A stretch of DNA of 64,000 bases from a bacterium 1XD42-76 (GTDB taxonomy: Bacteria; Bacillota; Clostridia; Lachnospirales; Lachnospiraceae): the NCBI GenBank assembly GCA_009917545.1, contig QZDW01000019.1, positions 1 through 64,000 of the forward strand, given 5' to 3'. Under the pieces are notes generated by a model, which saw nothing but the letters and a program-made list of their open reading frames with translations, was not told the origin of the DNA and searched no databases. Position numbers and translations under genes: made by a program. The first letter of the stretch is position 1; every line of letters starts with the position of its first letter. This document shows positions 7,715-18,280 of the stretch, one piece after another.

Positions 7715-8452
7715 TTATTTCTCCGTTCTGAGTTTTATACCTGTCTGGCTCTGAATGATTTTCAAGATATCATCTCTTATATGTCGTCGCTTTGCATAAC
7801 GGAACATCTGGCTTTCATCAATAACATATTTTTGAAATGCCTGCTCCAGTACACCTGGATATTCTGCCTCACTAAAGGTTGTCTTTATCACTTTCTCCGC
7901 GGTCATATCAACGAGCATTTTTTCAAGACAGGTATGCCATACAGCCTTCTTTCCTTTTGGCGCTTCTGTCAGTAGCTTTCCTACAATGATAAGATCGTCC
8001 TGCCAATATAAATGATACTCCTTTACAGAAGGATTTAATAAAACCTTTCCTGGATATTTTTCTTTCAATGTCTCAAACACAAAATCACCCAGATCTGCCT
8101 CAACAAACACAAAGACTGCATTATGAGCAATCTGGTGGTTTAAAAATTCATTCATCTGTACCAGTTCAAAAATCCGATATTCTAAAAAAGGATGTCTTTC
8201 ATAAATCAATTTTTGAATGATTACTGCAAGCTCCGAATACTCATAATCATATATTGGCGTCTGGTGATCCGGAATACAATACAGATTCCTTCCAACTCTC
8301 GCAATTTCCCTTGATTCCAACAAGCGTTGCATTTTCAATTTATAAGACGCCACGCTCAGCCCTTTGTACTGCTCTTCTAAAACCCGAAAAAGCTCCTGCC
8401 TGTCAAAAGGCTCCTTATTTTTTAATAGAAATATACCGCTGTCATTGATCAT
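7715..8452 (-). CDS. winged-helix protein of the AbiEi/DUF6577 type
   Basis: The 245-aa product has an N-terminal winged-helix-like segment (EPFDRQELFRVLEEQYKGLS, then KMQRLLESREIARVGRNLYC) like that of AbiEi antitoxins, then an alpha/beta domain with AHNAVFVFVEADLGDFVFE. I believe it belongs to DUF6577, a family often found near AbiEii-type toxins, but I cannot confirm this. GGAG lies 7 nt upstream of the ATG. The promoter region carries three copies of one operator word, two forming a long inverted repeat, so the gene is probably autoregulated together with its downstream partner. Confidence 0.55.
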   Translation of the reverse strand: MINDSGIFLLKNKEPFDRQELFRVLEEQYKGLSVASYKLKMQRLLESREIARVGRNLYCIPDHQTPIYDYEYSELAVIIQKLIYERHPFLEYRIFELVQMNEFLNHQIAHNAVFVFVEADLGDFVFETLKEKYPGKVLLNPSVKEYHLYWQDDLIIVGKLLTEAPKGKKAVWHTCLEKMLVDMTAEKVIKTTFSEAEYPGVLEQAFQKYVIDESQMFRYAKRRHIRDDILKIIQSQTGIKLRTEK

Positions 8453-8464
8453 AAAATCATCTCC

Positions 8465-8584
8465 ATTAGCATATCGGCACTTTTTATTTGAAAATGTCCA
8501 TTTTCTATTTATATTCTAAACCTTTCCTTTTCATTTGCCAATTAGCATATCGGCATTTTTTTAATTAAATGCCGATATGCTAAA
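8465..8584. promoter_or_regulatory. three-copy operator of the AbiEi-like operon
   Basis: The word TTAGCATATCGGCA occurs at 8466-8479 and 8542-8555 and inverted at 8570-8583. The last two form an inverted repeat with 17-bp arms. The middle copy overlaps the -35 box and the first lies between the -10 box and the ribosome site, so a bound repressor would block both ends of the promoter. Confidence 0.75.
8513..8541 (-). promoter_or_regulatory. promoter of the AbiEi-like operon
   Basis: TTGGCA and TAGAAT are separated by 17 bp on the minus strand, 61 bp upstream of the start at 8452 and embedded in the operator repeats. Confidence 0.7.
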
Positions 8585-9264
8585 CTTGTATTTACTATCT
8601 TTCTTTCATATATCATGCCGATTATCAATTTGATTATGCACTATGAAACAAAAGCAGCAACCTCGTCATTCCTTATCGGAATCCTCATTCCCCATTAGAA
8701 AAATAATCTCTTACATTACAACATTTCGCAAATTATCGTTCTCCATCCAGCCGGTCATACTGCAAATGCCCCTGTGACAAATAAAGAGTATTTTATCCTT
8801 TCATAAACCTACAAACCTTGATATTTCAGGCTTTTGGCACTTTTCTTCAATTTTGTATCTTGGTTACAAAATAGCTAATTCAATTCTTGTCTATGATGTA
8901 ATAACCCGCGTTGAACTTCATTTATTCTCTTGTGAATTTTTATAATTTTTGTATCACATATGGTAAGCGGGATCTAGCGTTTACCATGCATTAAACACCC
9001 AAACAAGACGTTTCCCGAATAACCATTATATTCCATAAGTTACGCATAACGTCTTATTACATTTGTTGCTACATCTTCTGTATATAATTTCGTTTTCTTA
9101 CCATAATAAAACCTCCAGACTGAATCGTTTAATCTTACATCAATCTGAAGGTTTACATAAACTTTAGGATAGTCCCAATTGCGATTCCTACAATAGTAGC
9201 TATTTATTTGCCGATATAATTTATATCAACACCCAAGCATTGTATATAAAACATCTACTCTAAA
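8585..9264. other. AT-rich intergenic region with decayed sequence
   Basis: No intact gene is seen. Near 9107-9165 an inverted repeat (AAACCTCCAGACTG and CAATCTGAAGGTTT) overlaps a GGAGG-TTTTATT-ATG translation start on the minus strand. That start reads only MVRKRNYIQKM before a stop, while the next frame reads KKTKLYTEDVATNVIRRYA, which suggests a frameshifted gene start. A second inverted repeat (ATGGTAA and TTACCAT) lies at about 8959-8996. The region probably holds remains of a lost gene. Confidence 0.4.
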
Positions 9265-10149
9265 CTATGTACCACATAATCGGATGTTAATTTTTATTTT
9301 TTGTTCCTGAAGTTCTTCATCATATGGAACTTTAATCCCTTCCTTGAATATCATAAGTTCACTTGTTTTGCACTTGGAGGACACACTGTAATTCAGATCA
9401 TACAGACATATCGAATAACCCCTATAAATACTTTTTATTTCTGACGCATCATCATAAGTAATGATCCAGTCACATTTTACACAATCTCTTATCGCTCTTT
9501 CAATCCGAACATGGTCTTCTAATTGAAAGTAATTCATATAGAGTTGTTTCCCTTTCTTAAAATACGGAGGATCAAAATAAACAAGTGTATTTTCCTCATA
9601 CAGAGGAATATATCGTGTAATAAAGCTATTAATATCCTTATTATAAAGCTTTATACCTGATTTTCTCTCAGCAATGCTCTCTATCCTTCGAATTAACTCT
9701 TCTCTCTTGAAACGGGCATCCATTTTCCATAATCCAGACTGATCCATACCACCAATCACACCGCCCTTAATAATACCAGAATGATTCGTACGGTTCATGT
9801 AAAATGTTGCAAACCCAAGTTCAAAACTGTATTTATCATTTCGTGTGAGGCAGATATTGCGCTGTCGGTTCCATTCTTCCATAGTAAGAGGAACAACTGC
9901 AAGCTCCGCTATAAATCGATCAGTCTCAGTAAGGACAGCTTTCCAAAAAGACCAAATCCCTTTATCATAGTCATTGATGACTATCCTGCTGACAACACCC
10001 CGAATGAGGAGTTCAATCGCAATACCTGCCCCGCCAGCAAAAGGCTCGATATATGTTCCTCCACTATGTCCAAGTTGATCAATCATATATTTCATAAATT
10101 CAGTCAGTTTACCTTTTCCGCCTGGATATCTTAACGGGGAATAGAACAT
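9265..10149 (-). CDS. D12-class (Dam-like) N6-adenine DNA methyltransferase
   Basis: The 294-aa product transfers a methyl group from S-adenosylmethionine to adenine N6 in DNA. Seen features are the D12-class N-terminus YSPLRYPGGKGKL, the AdoMet-binding motif EPFAGGAGIAIELL (about residue 38), TFYMNRTNHSGI, and the catalytic DPPY motif in LVYFDPPYFKKGKQ (about residue 193). AAGGAGG lies 7 nt upstream of the ATG. It starts 25 bp after the giant helicase gene and is the last gene of the operon. In that context it probably marks host DNA or forms part of the restriction activity; the recognition site is unknown. Confidence 0.9.
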   Translation of the reverse strand: MFYSPLRYPGGKGKLTEFMKYMIDQLGHSGGTYIEPFAGGAGIAIELLIRGVVSRIVINDYDKGIWSFWKAVLTETDRFIAELAVVPLTMEEWNRQRNICLTRNDKYSFELGFATFYMNRTNHSGIIKGGVIGGMDQSGLWKMDARFKREELIRRIESIAERKSGIKLYNKDINSFITRYIPLYEENTLVYFDPPYFKKGKQLYMNYFQLEDHVRIERAIRDCVKCDWIITYDDASEIKSIYRGYSICLYDLNYSVSSKCKTSELMIFKEGIKVPYDEELQEQKIKINIRLCGT

Positions 10150-10174
10150 ATATTCACCTCCTTTGCTCATTCAT

Positions 10175-13100
10175 TTATTCACTGATTTTTCCCAAATACT
10201 CCATAAAAGTATTGGGGAGCCAATCTGATAAATTGTATGGATTCAAATACATCTTACCTTTTTCATTTCTTTCTCGCTTTCTTAATGAAGGAATAACTTC
10301 AAATACAATATTATCTTTTGCAGATATACTTTTTGACTCTTTGATCAATTTCTTCAGAGGCGCTAGATAAACTTCCTGCTCTTCTTCCGAATAGTCTTCC
10401 GGATATTTTCTATTCAGAGCATATTCGAGGAGCTGTGCAGCCAGCGTTCTGTCAAAGATATCGTGATTTCTCTGGTTATAGAAATTATCAAGACAATTTC
10501 TACATGACTTAGAACATGTGCATTCTGTCAAAATCTCTTTTGTTCTTGAAAACACATCATCAAGCACTCTATTTTCTCCAATAAGGGCAGAATAGCCGGC
10601 ACCACTAGTCAGATTGTCATAAAAGAACATCTCAATATGTACTTCGCCATTTTCCTCAAGACGCGACCTCCATCCGCCGTTGATTTCATTATAATCAATA
10701 TCCAGTGAAAGTGACACTGCCTTTTTAATCGCCTCATGCAAAGTCGTTGCAGCGGAACGTAGAATATTCTTTTCCTCACTATCATAGTTTGATACTAGCT
10801 TCTGATTATCATATCTAATATCTAACATAAACATGTCTGTCAGAAATTCATATCCAAGATAAATATTTGTTGCAACTGTGCCTTCATGTCTACAGAGATA
10901 GCGATCATGATACGGCTGGGAAAATCGAAAATCGCTCGTCTGAAGCGATTCTGCTACCTCTGCTCCACCACATTTAGTACAGATATTAAATCCATTTTTC
11001 TTCTTTCCCATATTGACAGTCAGTACCTTGCGATTCTGGAGATTTGCAAAGCGGATGTAGCTGTGTTTATAATTTTGCATTTCCGTATCTTTGGGAACAT
11101 AGGAATAATATGGTGCTTCCGCATATGTCTTTTCTTCTTCCTCGTCTTCGTACTTGACCGGGTCCCCCTTAACCGGCGCGAACCCCCACGGCTTAATCAT
11201 TGAATGCCGTTCCACCGGTGCATGGCAGTAAGGGCATTCTGTATATTCTTCCTCACCATCGCCGAACCAATTACATTCTGTGCAGACAATGATGTATTTC
11301 TTGTAGTCTTTACTTGTGAAATAGTATTCTGCCTGATTATGCTCATATCCCTTCGGTCTCGGATTTGAATACAATCCGCCACTCTTATATATCTTCTTAT
11401 CGATAGTAATGAAACGCCCTGGGGCATATTCACTAATGGCAACCGCAATATCCCTTTCAGGGGCATATTTAATGTCCTTAGGAGCCCTACGCCCATGTTC
11501 AGAATCCTTTTCCACACAGAATCTTACGACATTCTTCGGAAAGGAATAGGAAGGAATATATCCCTCAGAATAGAATACATCAAATGCAGAAGTCTCTTTA
11601 TCTCCATTGAAATACTCATTTCTCTTACCTTCTGAAAGTACCATGTCTCTTATCTTACAAAATACTTCGACCGTATTATTTTTCGGAAAATCAAGAGATT
11701 GTACATGTTCGATAAAGGCATCTGCATATTTCTCACAGAATGTAACGATACCGACCTTGACAATACTGTCAAACTTGCTGCACATCAAATCCATCGACAT
11801 GAAGCTGTTTAACGCTTTCATATTATAATGGCGTTGTTTAATCTTCGGATTGTCCCTGTCAATCCATGGCTTTCTAGGTTCTCCAGAGATCATCTCATCC
11901 GGATGCTTGAAATAGTGACTGTCATGAACACCTCCAAAGGCATAGGTAACGATAGTAGAAATTCCAGAATTTTTTCGACCAGCACGACCTGCTCTCTGCT
12001 GGTAATTCTCACGCATAGGAGGGATATTTCTCAATCCTACCGCTGTCAGGGAACCAATATCGATACCAACCTCCATAGTAGTCGTACAGCTTAATACATC
12101 GATAGAATCCTCACCAAACTCGCCGACAGCAATATCTTGGAAGCGAATCTCATAGTCCTCAGTTCTACTTAAGATATCGCTCGTTGTTTCCTTGTGAGAG
12201 AGCTGAGCTGTATGTTCCTCGGTATCAATGGTGTGGATTTTCTCTTCACCATCAATGGCAGCAAGCACAGGTTTTCTCCAGAAATCAAATCTGGAAAGAT
12301 CTACATTGGTGATAATATGGAGATTTTTAGATTCAAAGCAAGAACCGCAGTAATCCCCAAGCTTGTAAGGAGAAATTTTACCGCATCTCTCACATCGATA
12401 CCAATTAAAATCCTCGCCTGTAATGACGATTTTTACCGCATCAAGTTTAAGATAATATCGCTGGTTTGTTCCTGGTCCAAAGAAATCGTTCTTTATACAG
12501 TTCAAAAACTCTTCCATCTTTTTATCATTAAGTCCAGTCATATCTTTTACGATCTGAATGAACTTTTTATCAATGGAAGCCGTGAAATCTCCGTTAAGAC
12601 CAAAGGACTGGATCTTACTTCGCCCCGGAAGGTTTCTTCTGACATCATCCTCAATAGTATTACCAAGAGCCGCACTTCCGTCCATGACATCCCAGAAAAG
12701 CAGGACTAAAACGGAACGAAGTATTTCTTCATCAATTACAATGCCATAATCATCCTCAAGCTCATAATCACAATCTTCCAGAATTCCGTTCATAGGCCCA
12801 AGAAAACCGAGACCGATATCCTTGAAAGAACGCGGACTCTCTGTAAAAAAGGTTAACAACTGCTCGTAATAGTCATCTGGTAGCGGTTCAAAGTTTTCCT
12901 TTGAAATATCCTTACGTCGTCTGAGTTTTTTACGAATCTTCTCAAGATGATCTTGGAAGATATCAGCACTACCACCAGAGAAGAATTCCAATCTCTGCTC
13001 CACGCAGACCACTAAAAACATATTGTACAGTTCTTTCAAGGAATGTTCTCTTCCATCTGCCAACAGTTTCTTTGCAGCCAACATAACAGCCTGACGGAAC

Positions 13101-15361
13101 CCATCCGCATCGGATGATTTGGACAAATCAAGTGCAAGCTTTGCTGCATTCTGTCTGGAGTCCGAGAACAGAAGTACCTTCTTACCTTCATTTATAAGTT
13201 CAGGCTTTGCCGGTGGTTGAAGCTCAAACTGTGCTTTGGTTAGGTTATAAAAAGGAATGTTACCTTTTGTTGCCAGATCTGTAGGCTTTTTTAATGGCAT
13301 AATCTTTTTACATTTCGGACATGTACTAAACATATAACGATTGTGTTTTTCATCATATTCCAGATAAAGAACTTTAAGCAGTCCACCGCTATCCTGATAG
13401 TCAAGATAAAGTTTTCCTGTTACAGGATCGAGATATCCCACTTTATCTTTGCCTTTCGTCTCATATTCATTTGGACAAATGTAAAGAAGCATCTCCGTCA
13501 GGTCATTCGCTCCACCACTCAGTCCTTTATTCGGGAATGCATACCAATATCCTGTTCCGGATATCTTCTGGACATATACCTTAAAATACAATGCTCCGCA
13601 TTTGATGTGGTTTACAAGCTCATACATCCTGCCACCACAACCGCACTTTTCACGTGGGATAGAAATCACCTTACCAAGAGGAAGTTTTTCTTCATCAGAG
13701 TATTTCGCCCCACAGGTGCACTTCGGATTAGAACAAGCATATAATCCTTGGATTCCGCGGACAAACATATGCAGTCTTACGGGAAAAAGAATCTCACCTT
13801 TCTTTTTTGCGAGGGAAACAACAGCAAGCAATGCGTCAAGGGCATCCCCTGCATACTCACTGTTTCCGAATATCTTCGTTTTTAATTCTGTATAGGATTT
13901 TGCACCGTCTCTGCACAGTTCATAAAGCTTCACAAATGCCTGATAATCCCAGAGATTTTCAAACAGCCATTCCTGTGCATCTGAAGTGGAGATATCCGAA
14001 GGTAACTTAATCTGGAACACATTTTTAGCAAAAGCACAAATTCTTGTACTAATCTCGGCTTTTGTTACCTGGCCTGTTCCTATGGAAGCAAGAACCGCAG
14101 CATCCGCCATCACCTTAAAATCATTACGAACAATTTCTTTGTCGCCAAAAAGAGGAACACATTCGGAATATTTCTTTCCGGTAAGGCCGTTAAAGAAGTT
14201 GGATATGGCTCCTTCGTCTTCTACTGGCATACTTGCAGTTGTAAGAACAAACTGTACTTTCTCCAGAGAAATATCAAGACGCGAAAAAAGTCTGTCAAGA
14301 AGAAGTGCGATTTCTCCGCCTGAGGAGCCTCTATACATATGTGCTTCATCAAGGACAATGAGAATTCTGTTTTTCTCTGATTTATTCAACCATTCTTTCG
14401 TATTATTCCATATACCTGCTTCCATCTGACGCATGAGCATATACTCCAACATAGAATAGTTTGTAATCAGTATGTCCGGAGTATTATTCTGGATCTCAAA
14501 TCTGGTGATATATTCTGCATCATAAGGACTCGGTTTATGAATATCATTTTCGAGATTATCAATAAAATTCTTCAGGCCTTCTTCTCCGCCATACCTTGCA
14601 GGATATTTATTGATGCTCTTGAATCCATTTATTTTTTTCATCTGTTCTTTCTGTTCTTCTTCTGTAACATTCTCATCCACAAGATATTGTTCACGGTATG
14701 TCTCTGCAAGATTAATATTGCTCTGTTTTTTTGACTCTCCAGAATAGGGAGTTCTTCCGGTATACATACCAAAATGCGGGATACGTCCTGCTCCCGAAGA
14801 AGATGTAAAGATGTTCATGAACTCTTTAGAGCCCATAATCTTTCGAAATCTGGCAAGCTGGTCAGATACCAGTGCATTCATAGGATAAATAATAAGAGTT
14901 CTTACAGCTGGCATTTTAAAATCTTTCGGCCTATTAAGAGATTCCTCGATAGCACGCGCAATAATTGGCCAAAGAAAACACTCTGTTTTACCGGAACCTG
15001 TACCTGTAGATACAAACAGGTCTTTCCCATTCAAAACACTTGTAAGAGCTTTTACCTGATGAGTAAAGGGGTTGGAATAAATGCCGAGCTCTGCATCAAC
15101 AAGCTTTAAAAGGACTTCCTTAACATTATTCTCAATATCAGCTGTCCGGATACCGTCATTTACTTTGCGGTAGGAAGAGGACGTCTCAATGTACGGTTCC
15201 CTTGCAATGTTAATATCATTCGGACACATCTCTCCAAGAAGCTCGTCTGCGTACAGAAGCAATGTTTCGCTGTTAGCAAGATAATCCGACTTGATATAGT
15301 TAACCAGCCGGTTCCTTATTGTCTGGTAGTACTGTTGTACACCGTTCGTATTTCTATCCAT
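10175..15361 (-). CDS. giant DEAH helicase with C-terminal DUF1998-type domain (DruE/DrmB-like)
   Basis: The product is a 1,728-aa superfamily 2 helicase. Walker [11 protein letters not shown] lies near residue 120, the DEAH box in [15 protein letters not shown] near 338, motif Ia as [14 protein letters not shown], and motif VI as [13 protein letters not shown] near 1127. Between and after the helicase halves are several zinc-type cysteine pairs ([25 protein letters not shown] with CPYCHAP). The end carries [20 protein letters not shown] near residue 1615, the four-cysteine signature of DUF1998/MrfA-type helicases. Size and architecture match DruE of Druantia and resemble DrmB of DISARM. ATG at 15361 is preferred (AAAAGG 8 nt upstream). 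It overlaps the upstream gene by 8 bp. DNA translocation in anti-phage defence is inferred. Confidence 0.8.
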   Translation of the reverse strand: MDRNTNGVQQYYQTIRNRLVNYIKSDYLANSETLLLYADELLGEMCPNDINIAREPYIETSSSYRKVNDGIRTADIENNVKEVLLKLVDAELGIYSNPFTHQVKALTSVLNGKDLFVSTGTGSGKTECFLWPIIARAIEESLNRPKDFKMPAVRTLIIYPMNALVSDQLARFRKIMGSKEFMNIFTSSSGAGRIPHFGMYTGRTPYSGESKKQSNINLAETYREQYLVDENVTEEEQKEQMKKINGFKSINKYPARYGGEEGLKNFIDNLENDIHKPSPYDAEYITRFEIQNNTPDILITNYSMLEYMLMRQMEAGIWNNTKEWLNKSEKNRILIVLDEAHMYRGSSGGEIALLLDRLFSRLDISLEKVQFVLTTASMPVEDEGAISNFFNGLTGKKYSECVPLFGDKEIVRNDFKVMADAAVLASIGTGQVTKAEISTRICAFAKNVFQIKLPSDISTSDAQEWLFENLWDYQAFVKLYELCRDGAKSYTELKTKIFGNSEYAGDALDALLAVVSLAKKKGEILFPVRLHMFVRGIQGLYACSNPKCTCGAKYSDEEKLPLGKVISIPREKCGCGGRMYELVNHIKCGALYFKVYVQKISGTGYWYAFPNKGLSGGANDLTEMLLYICPNEYETKGKDKVGYLDPVTGKLYLDYQDSGGLLKVLYLEYDEKHNRYMFSTCPKCKKIMPLKKPTDLATKGNIPFYNLTKAQFELQPPAKPELINEGKKVLLFSDSRQNAAKLALDLSKSSDADGFRQAVMLAAKKLLADGREHSLKELYNMFLVVCVEQRLEFFSGGSADIFQDHLEKIRKKLRRRKDISKENFEPLPDDYYEQLLTFFTESPRSFKDIGLGFLGPMNGILEDCDYELEDDYGIVIDEEILRSVLVLLFWDVMDGSAALGNTIEDDVRRNLPGRSKIQSFGLNGDFTASIDKKFIQIVKDMTGLNDKKMEEFLNCIKNDFFGPGTNQRYYLKLDAVKIVITGEDFNWYRCERCGKISPYKLGDYCGSCFESKNLHIITNVDLSRFDFWRKPVLAAIDGEEKIHTIDTEEHTAQLSHKETTSDILSRTEDYEIRFQDIAVGEFGEDSIDVLSCTTTMEVGIDIGSLTAVGLRNIPPMRENYQQRAGRAGRKNSGISTIVTYAFGGVHDSHYFKHPDEMISGEPRKPWIDRDNPKIKQRHYNMKALNSFMSMDLMCSKFDSIVKVGIVTFCEKYADAFIEHVQSLDFPKNNTVEVFCKIRDMVLSEGKRNEYFNGDKETSAFDVFYSEGYIPSYSFPKNVVRFCVEKDSEHGRRAPKDIKYAPERDIAVAISEYAPGRFITIDKKIYKSGGLYSNPRPKGYEHNQAEYYFTSKDYKKYIIVCTECNWFGDGEEEYTECPYCHAPVERHSMIKPWGFAPVKGDPVKYEDEEEEKTYAEAPYYSYVPKDTEMQNYKHSYIRFANLQNRKVLTVNMGKKKNGFNICTKCGGAEVAESLQTSDFRFSQPYHDRYLCRHEGTVATNIYLGYEFLTDMFMLDIRYDNQKLVSNYDSEEKNILRSAATTLHEAIKKAVSLSLDIDYNEINGGWRSRLEENGEVHIEMFFYDNLTSGAGYSALIGENRVLDDVFSRTKEILTECTCSKSCRNCLDNFYNQRNHDIFDRTLAAQLLEYALNRKYPEDYSEEEQEVYLAPLKKLIKESKSISAKDNIVFEVIPSLRKRERNEKGKMYLNPYNLSDWLPNTFMEYLGKISE

Positions 15362-16370
15362 AAAATTCACCTTTTCTCGCAGTAAATCCTATTGTTCCAA
15401 GGATTTCTGCAGTCTGTACTGTCAATTCGTTTCGTATGATAAAATTACTCCGATCGGAGAAACCATATCTTGGCCATGCATTCATAAGCAAATAAAAGTA
15501 TTCCCTATTCGGCAGTTGTCCAAGAATACGAATATAGGAATATTCCTCATCTATTGGACATACAAGGATCTGCATCGGATTGTCATAGTGATTCCTAAGG
15601 GCAACATATAACCGTCGGAATTCTGCTCCCGTTAAGGCATCAAGCTCGTCCGCACTGTTATCATCAGCATAAAGAAGCGTTCCATCATCTTTTCTAATGA
15701 CTCTATAATATGGCCCTGTTATGCTTTTCCGTGCCATCGTCATATTGGATTTTATGTATCTATGCCACGAGTTGTATACGTTTCCATAATAGAACGGATT
15801 GAAAAACTCCAGTTCCTCCACATTAATATCTCGCTCATCAAAATCGCACTCATCATATTTTACTTTTAAGTATTCTTCCGGTGTCAAACTATCACGTACG
15901 AGAAAATCATTTAATTTTACTTCATGTCTACCATTCCTGCAGTGGATTCCAAGCCCATTTACAATATAGCATGTTTCTGGCAGTCCAAGATACAGATAAT
16001 CTGCTTCAGAGACTTTTATGGTTTCACCGCTGTTATTCAGAACATTGTAATTATTATCGAGTGTCAGCAAATATCCTGTCTGTTCGTAGATATTCCGGAT
16101 AAACACAGCAATATTGGTATTTCTTGAAGCAAACACAAAATGTTTTGCCATTGGACATAGTTCAATATATTTTTTAGACAGGTCATGTAACAAGATGCTT
16201 TGTGCGTTCTTGCTAACTCCTCTCTTATTTTCCTTTTCACTGAGTGCTGATTTAAGGCACCACAGACCGAGAGCTGAATAGATGACCCTGTATCCAAAGT
16301 ATTCAGACGGTTCATTTGTATAAGGGCGTATATTTATGTCATCTGCCATGATATTGATCAATTCATTCAC
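15354..16370 (-). CDS. unknown protein of the defence operon, 338 aa
   Basis: I do not recognise this protein. It appears soluble, with no signal peptide or membrane segment, and is rich in Tyr, Asn and acidic residues. Parts that look structured are [19 protein letters not shown] near residue 27, [20 protein letters not shown] near 135 and a C-terminal [20 protein letters not shown]. No catalytic motif is evident. GTG at 16370 has GAGGTGG about 8 nt upstream and lies within the stop codon of the previous gene; ATG at 16349 is an alternative start. Its end overlaps the helicase start, so it is probably made in step with the helicase and may be its partner. Confidence 0.7.
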   Translation of the reverse strand: MNELINIMADDINIRPYTNEPSEYFGYRVIYSALGLWCLKSALSEKENKRGVSKNAQSILLHDLSKKYIELCPMAKHFVFASRNTNIAVFIRNIYEQTGYLLTLDNNYNVLNNSGETIKVSEADYLYLGLPETCYIVNGLGIHCRNGRHEVKLNDFLVRDSLTPEEYLKVKYDECDFDERDINVEELEFFNPFYYGNVYNSWHRYIKSNMTMARKSITGPYYRVIRKDDGTLLYADDNSADELDALTGAEFRRLYVALRNHYDNPMQILVCPIDEEYSYIRILGQLPNREYFYLLMNAWPRYGFSDRSNFIIRNELTVQTAEILGTIGFTARKGEFYG

Positions 16371-18280
16371 TATCCAAACCACCTCATCAAAATATCTTTC
16401 TTCAAACAGCGTCCTGCTTCTCCTGCATACCTCTGAAGACGTTTGGAACTGTTGTAAGGATTCTTCCCGAGAACCTTGGACACATATGGAAGAAGCGTGA
16501 ACATCAGCATCTCGTTCAAATAATTTTCATCTTCAATCATGTCAGCCATCACATAGGCTGTATCCATTCCTAATCCGCATTCACATGCAATCTCACAGAA
16601 TATTTTCTGTGACCGACTGTCAGCTCCTGCATTGTTTTTGTATGCAGACGAGATCTCTTTTACTTCGGAAGGGTCCTCCGTAATATCCCTGATTCTTAAT
16701 ACAGAACTGAAAACATCTGCACTGATAAAATGGACCGAAGAAAGAATTTCGTGCGGAATAAAGCTCAGCGTCTTGTCATACATGTAGGTAAGGATGATAA
16801 TCTTGTTGCGATATTGTTCGAGCGCTGGGATTAATTCCAGTTCATTACAGTTCCCAATAAAGCCGTCAATACAGACAACTCGATCAGGAGTATTTGCAAG
16901 AAACTCCCTTATTTTCTGTATGCCTGCACCTTCCGAATACAGCAAATAAGCTGCAATCGGCACACCGTAAATCGTGTTTGCCAGACAGTTTGCCAAATTA
17001 ATTCCTAGTCCTCTTTTTATCAGCAACGGTATACCACAGAAAAAGTTCTTTTCAAGATAATCTACAAAATCTGATGAACCATCCTCATTCATATCGAATC
17101 CGATATTTTCAAGGTTATAGCTGAAATATTCATCAAAATCATCCATATCCTCTGGGCATAACGGTATCTTCCAGTCAGTATTTGCATATCTTTTTGAAAC
17201 AGCTTCTGCTGCAGTCTCGATATTTTTCTGCGCTTCCAATGTTTCTTCCAACTCCCTATTTTTCTGCGGATAGAACTCTTTTTTTGTACCAAATACAGAA
17301 AGATATTCTTTATATGCTTTTTCAACACCAAGCGCTTTATCGAGTGCTTCCTTAAGCTCACTGATCTTCTTCCGATCTGATTCTTTGTCTGATAAAAATG
17401 TCGCTCTCTCTGCTTTATATGTAAAAAGCTGTTTCTCACAACTTCTTACCTTATTTTTCCATGTCTCGATGTCATCCTCAGCAGTAGAAAGTCTGGATAC
17501 ATATTCGGAGATGCTTGTCTCGTATCCTGCCGCTTTTTCGGCCTGATCCTTTAGTTTGGATGTAAGGGTGTCAATCTTCTGTTGCATCTCCGCAGTCTTC
17601 CACACCTCATCATCCTGAACTTTTTTTAGTTCTGCTTCCAATTTGTCTACTTTTTCAGACAAACGAGTGCTCTTTTCCTGTTCCTGCTCGAGTTGTTTTA
17701 TTTTTTCTTTTAGTTCTTTTTTCAGCTCTGTCTCTTTTTTTTTCAATTTTTCGATGTTCTTCTCTTCATCGAAAATCTGATTTTTCAACTCTTCCTGAAT
17801 ATCAGTAAGTTCCCGTTGACTTTTCTTCAAAAAATCCAGTTCTTCTTCATTTGCTTTTTGATGAGCAGACTGATAAAAAACAGATGAACACATAACCTTC
17901 AGATAATCTTCGGATTTTTCTTCTCTTTTGATTTTGAAAAATAGTGCAACGTTTCCAGAAAAAAAGGAGCGCGACAGCACATCAATATAAGCTGCCTCCT
18001 GATCAAGCCCGCTCTCAAGTACTTTTGCTAATTCCTCATTAATTTCTTCAATCCATTGTTCAATATGCTTGTTTAGAAAAGATGCAATAAAATCCCTGTT
18101 ACGAAAGTTATAAAGCCATCGGATTGCAGTATCATCGTTCAGCGACTTTACACGGAATCCCCCTTGTAATTTGTCGAATTCCTTCGGATATTTTCTGAAG
18201 TATTCGAATATCTCCTTAAACGGGATAACAGTACAAACATACTTAATTTCGTCTTTTGTAAGGTCTGTCAAATAATTCAA
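16370..18280 (-). CDS. coiled-coil protein with degenerate P-loop-like C-terminus, 636 aa
   Basis: The N-terminal 150 residues are globular. Residues about 150-385 form a long, highly charged coiled coil (for example KLKKKETELKKELKEKIKQL). The C-terminal third looks like an AAA-type ATPase core that lost catalysis: IPLLIKRGLGINLANCLANT near residue 415 sits where a GxxGxGK(S/T) loop would be but has no Lys-Ser/Thr, and RVVCIDGFIGNCNELELIPA near 470 resembles a Walker B strand. The start is TTG at 18280 with AAGGAGG upstream, overlapping the previous stop by 4 bp. A structural or sensor role next to the helicase is inferred; no named family is recognised. Confidence 0.7.
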   Translation of the reverse strand: MNYLTDLTKDEIKYVCTVIPFKEIFEYFRKYPKEFDKLQGGFRVKSLNDDTAIRWLYNFRNRDFIASFLNKHIEQWIEEINEELAKVLESGLDQEAAYIDVLSRSFFSGNVALFFKIKREEKSEDYLKVMCSSVFYQSAHQKANEEELDFLKKSQRELTDIQEELKNQIFDEEKNIEKLKKKETELKKELKEKIKQLEQEQEKSTRLSEKVDKLEAELKKVQDDEVWKTAEMQQKIDTLTSKLKDQAEKAAGYETSISEYVSRLSTAEDDIETWKNKVRSCEKQLFTYKAERATFLSDKESDRKKISELKEALDKALGVEKAYKEYLSVFGTKKEFYPQKNRELEETLEAQKNIETAAEAVSKRYANTDWKIPLCPEDMDDFDEYFSYNLENIGFDMNEDGSSDFVDYLEKNFFCGIPLLIKRGLGINLANCLANTIYGVPIAAYLLYSEGAGIQKIREFLANTPDRVVCIDGFIGNCNELELIPALEQYRNKIIILTYMYDKTLSFIPHEILSSVHFISADVFSSVLRIRDITEDPSEVKEISSAYKNNAGADSRSQKIFCEIACECGLGMDTAYVMADMIEDENYLNEMLMFTLLPYVSKVLGKNPYNSSKRLQRYAGEAGRCLKKDILMRWFG

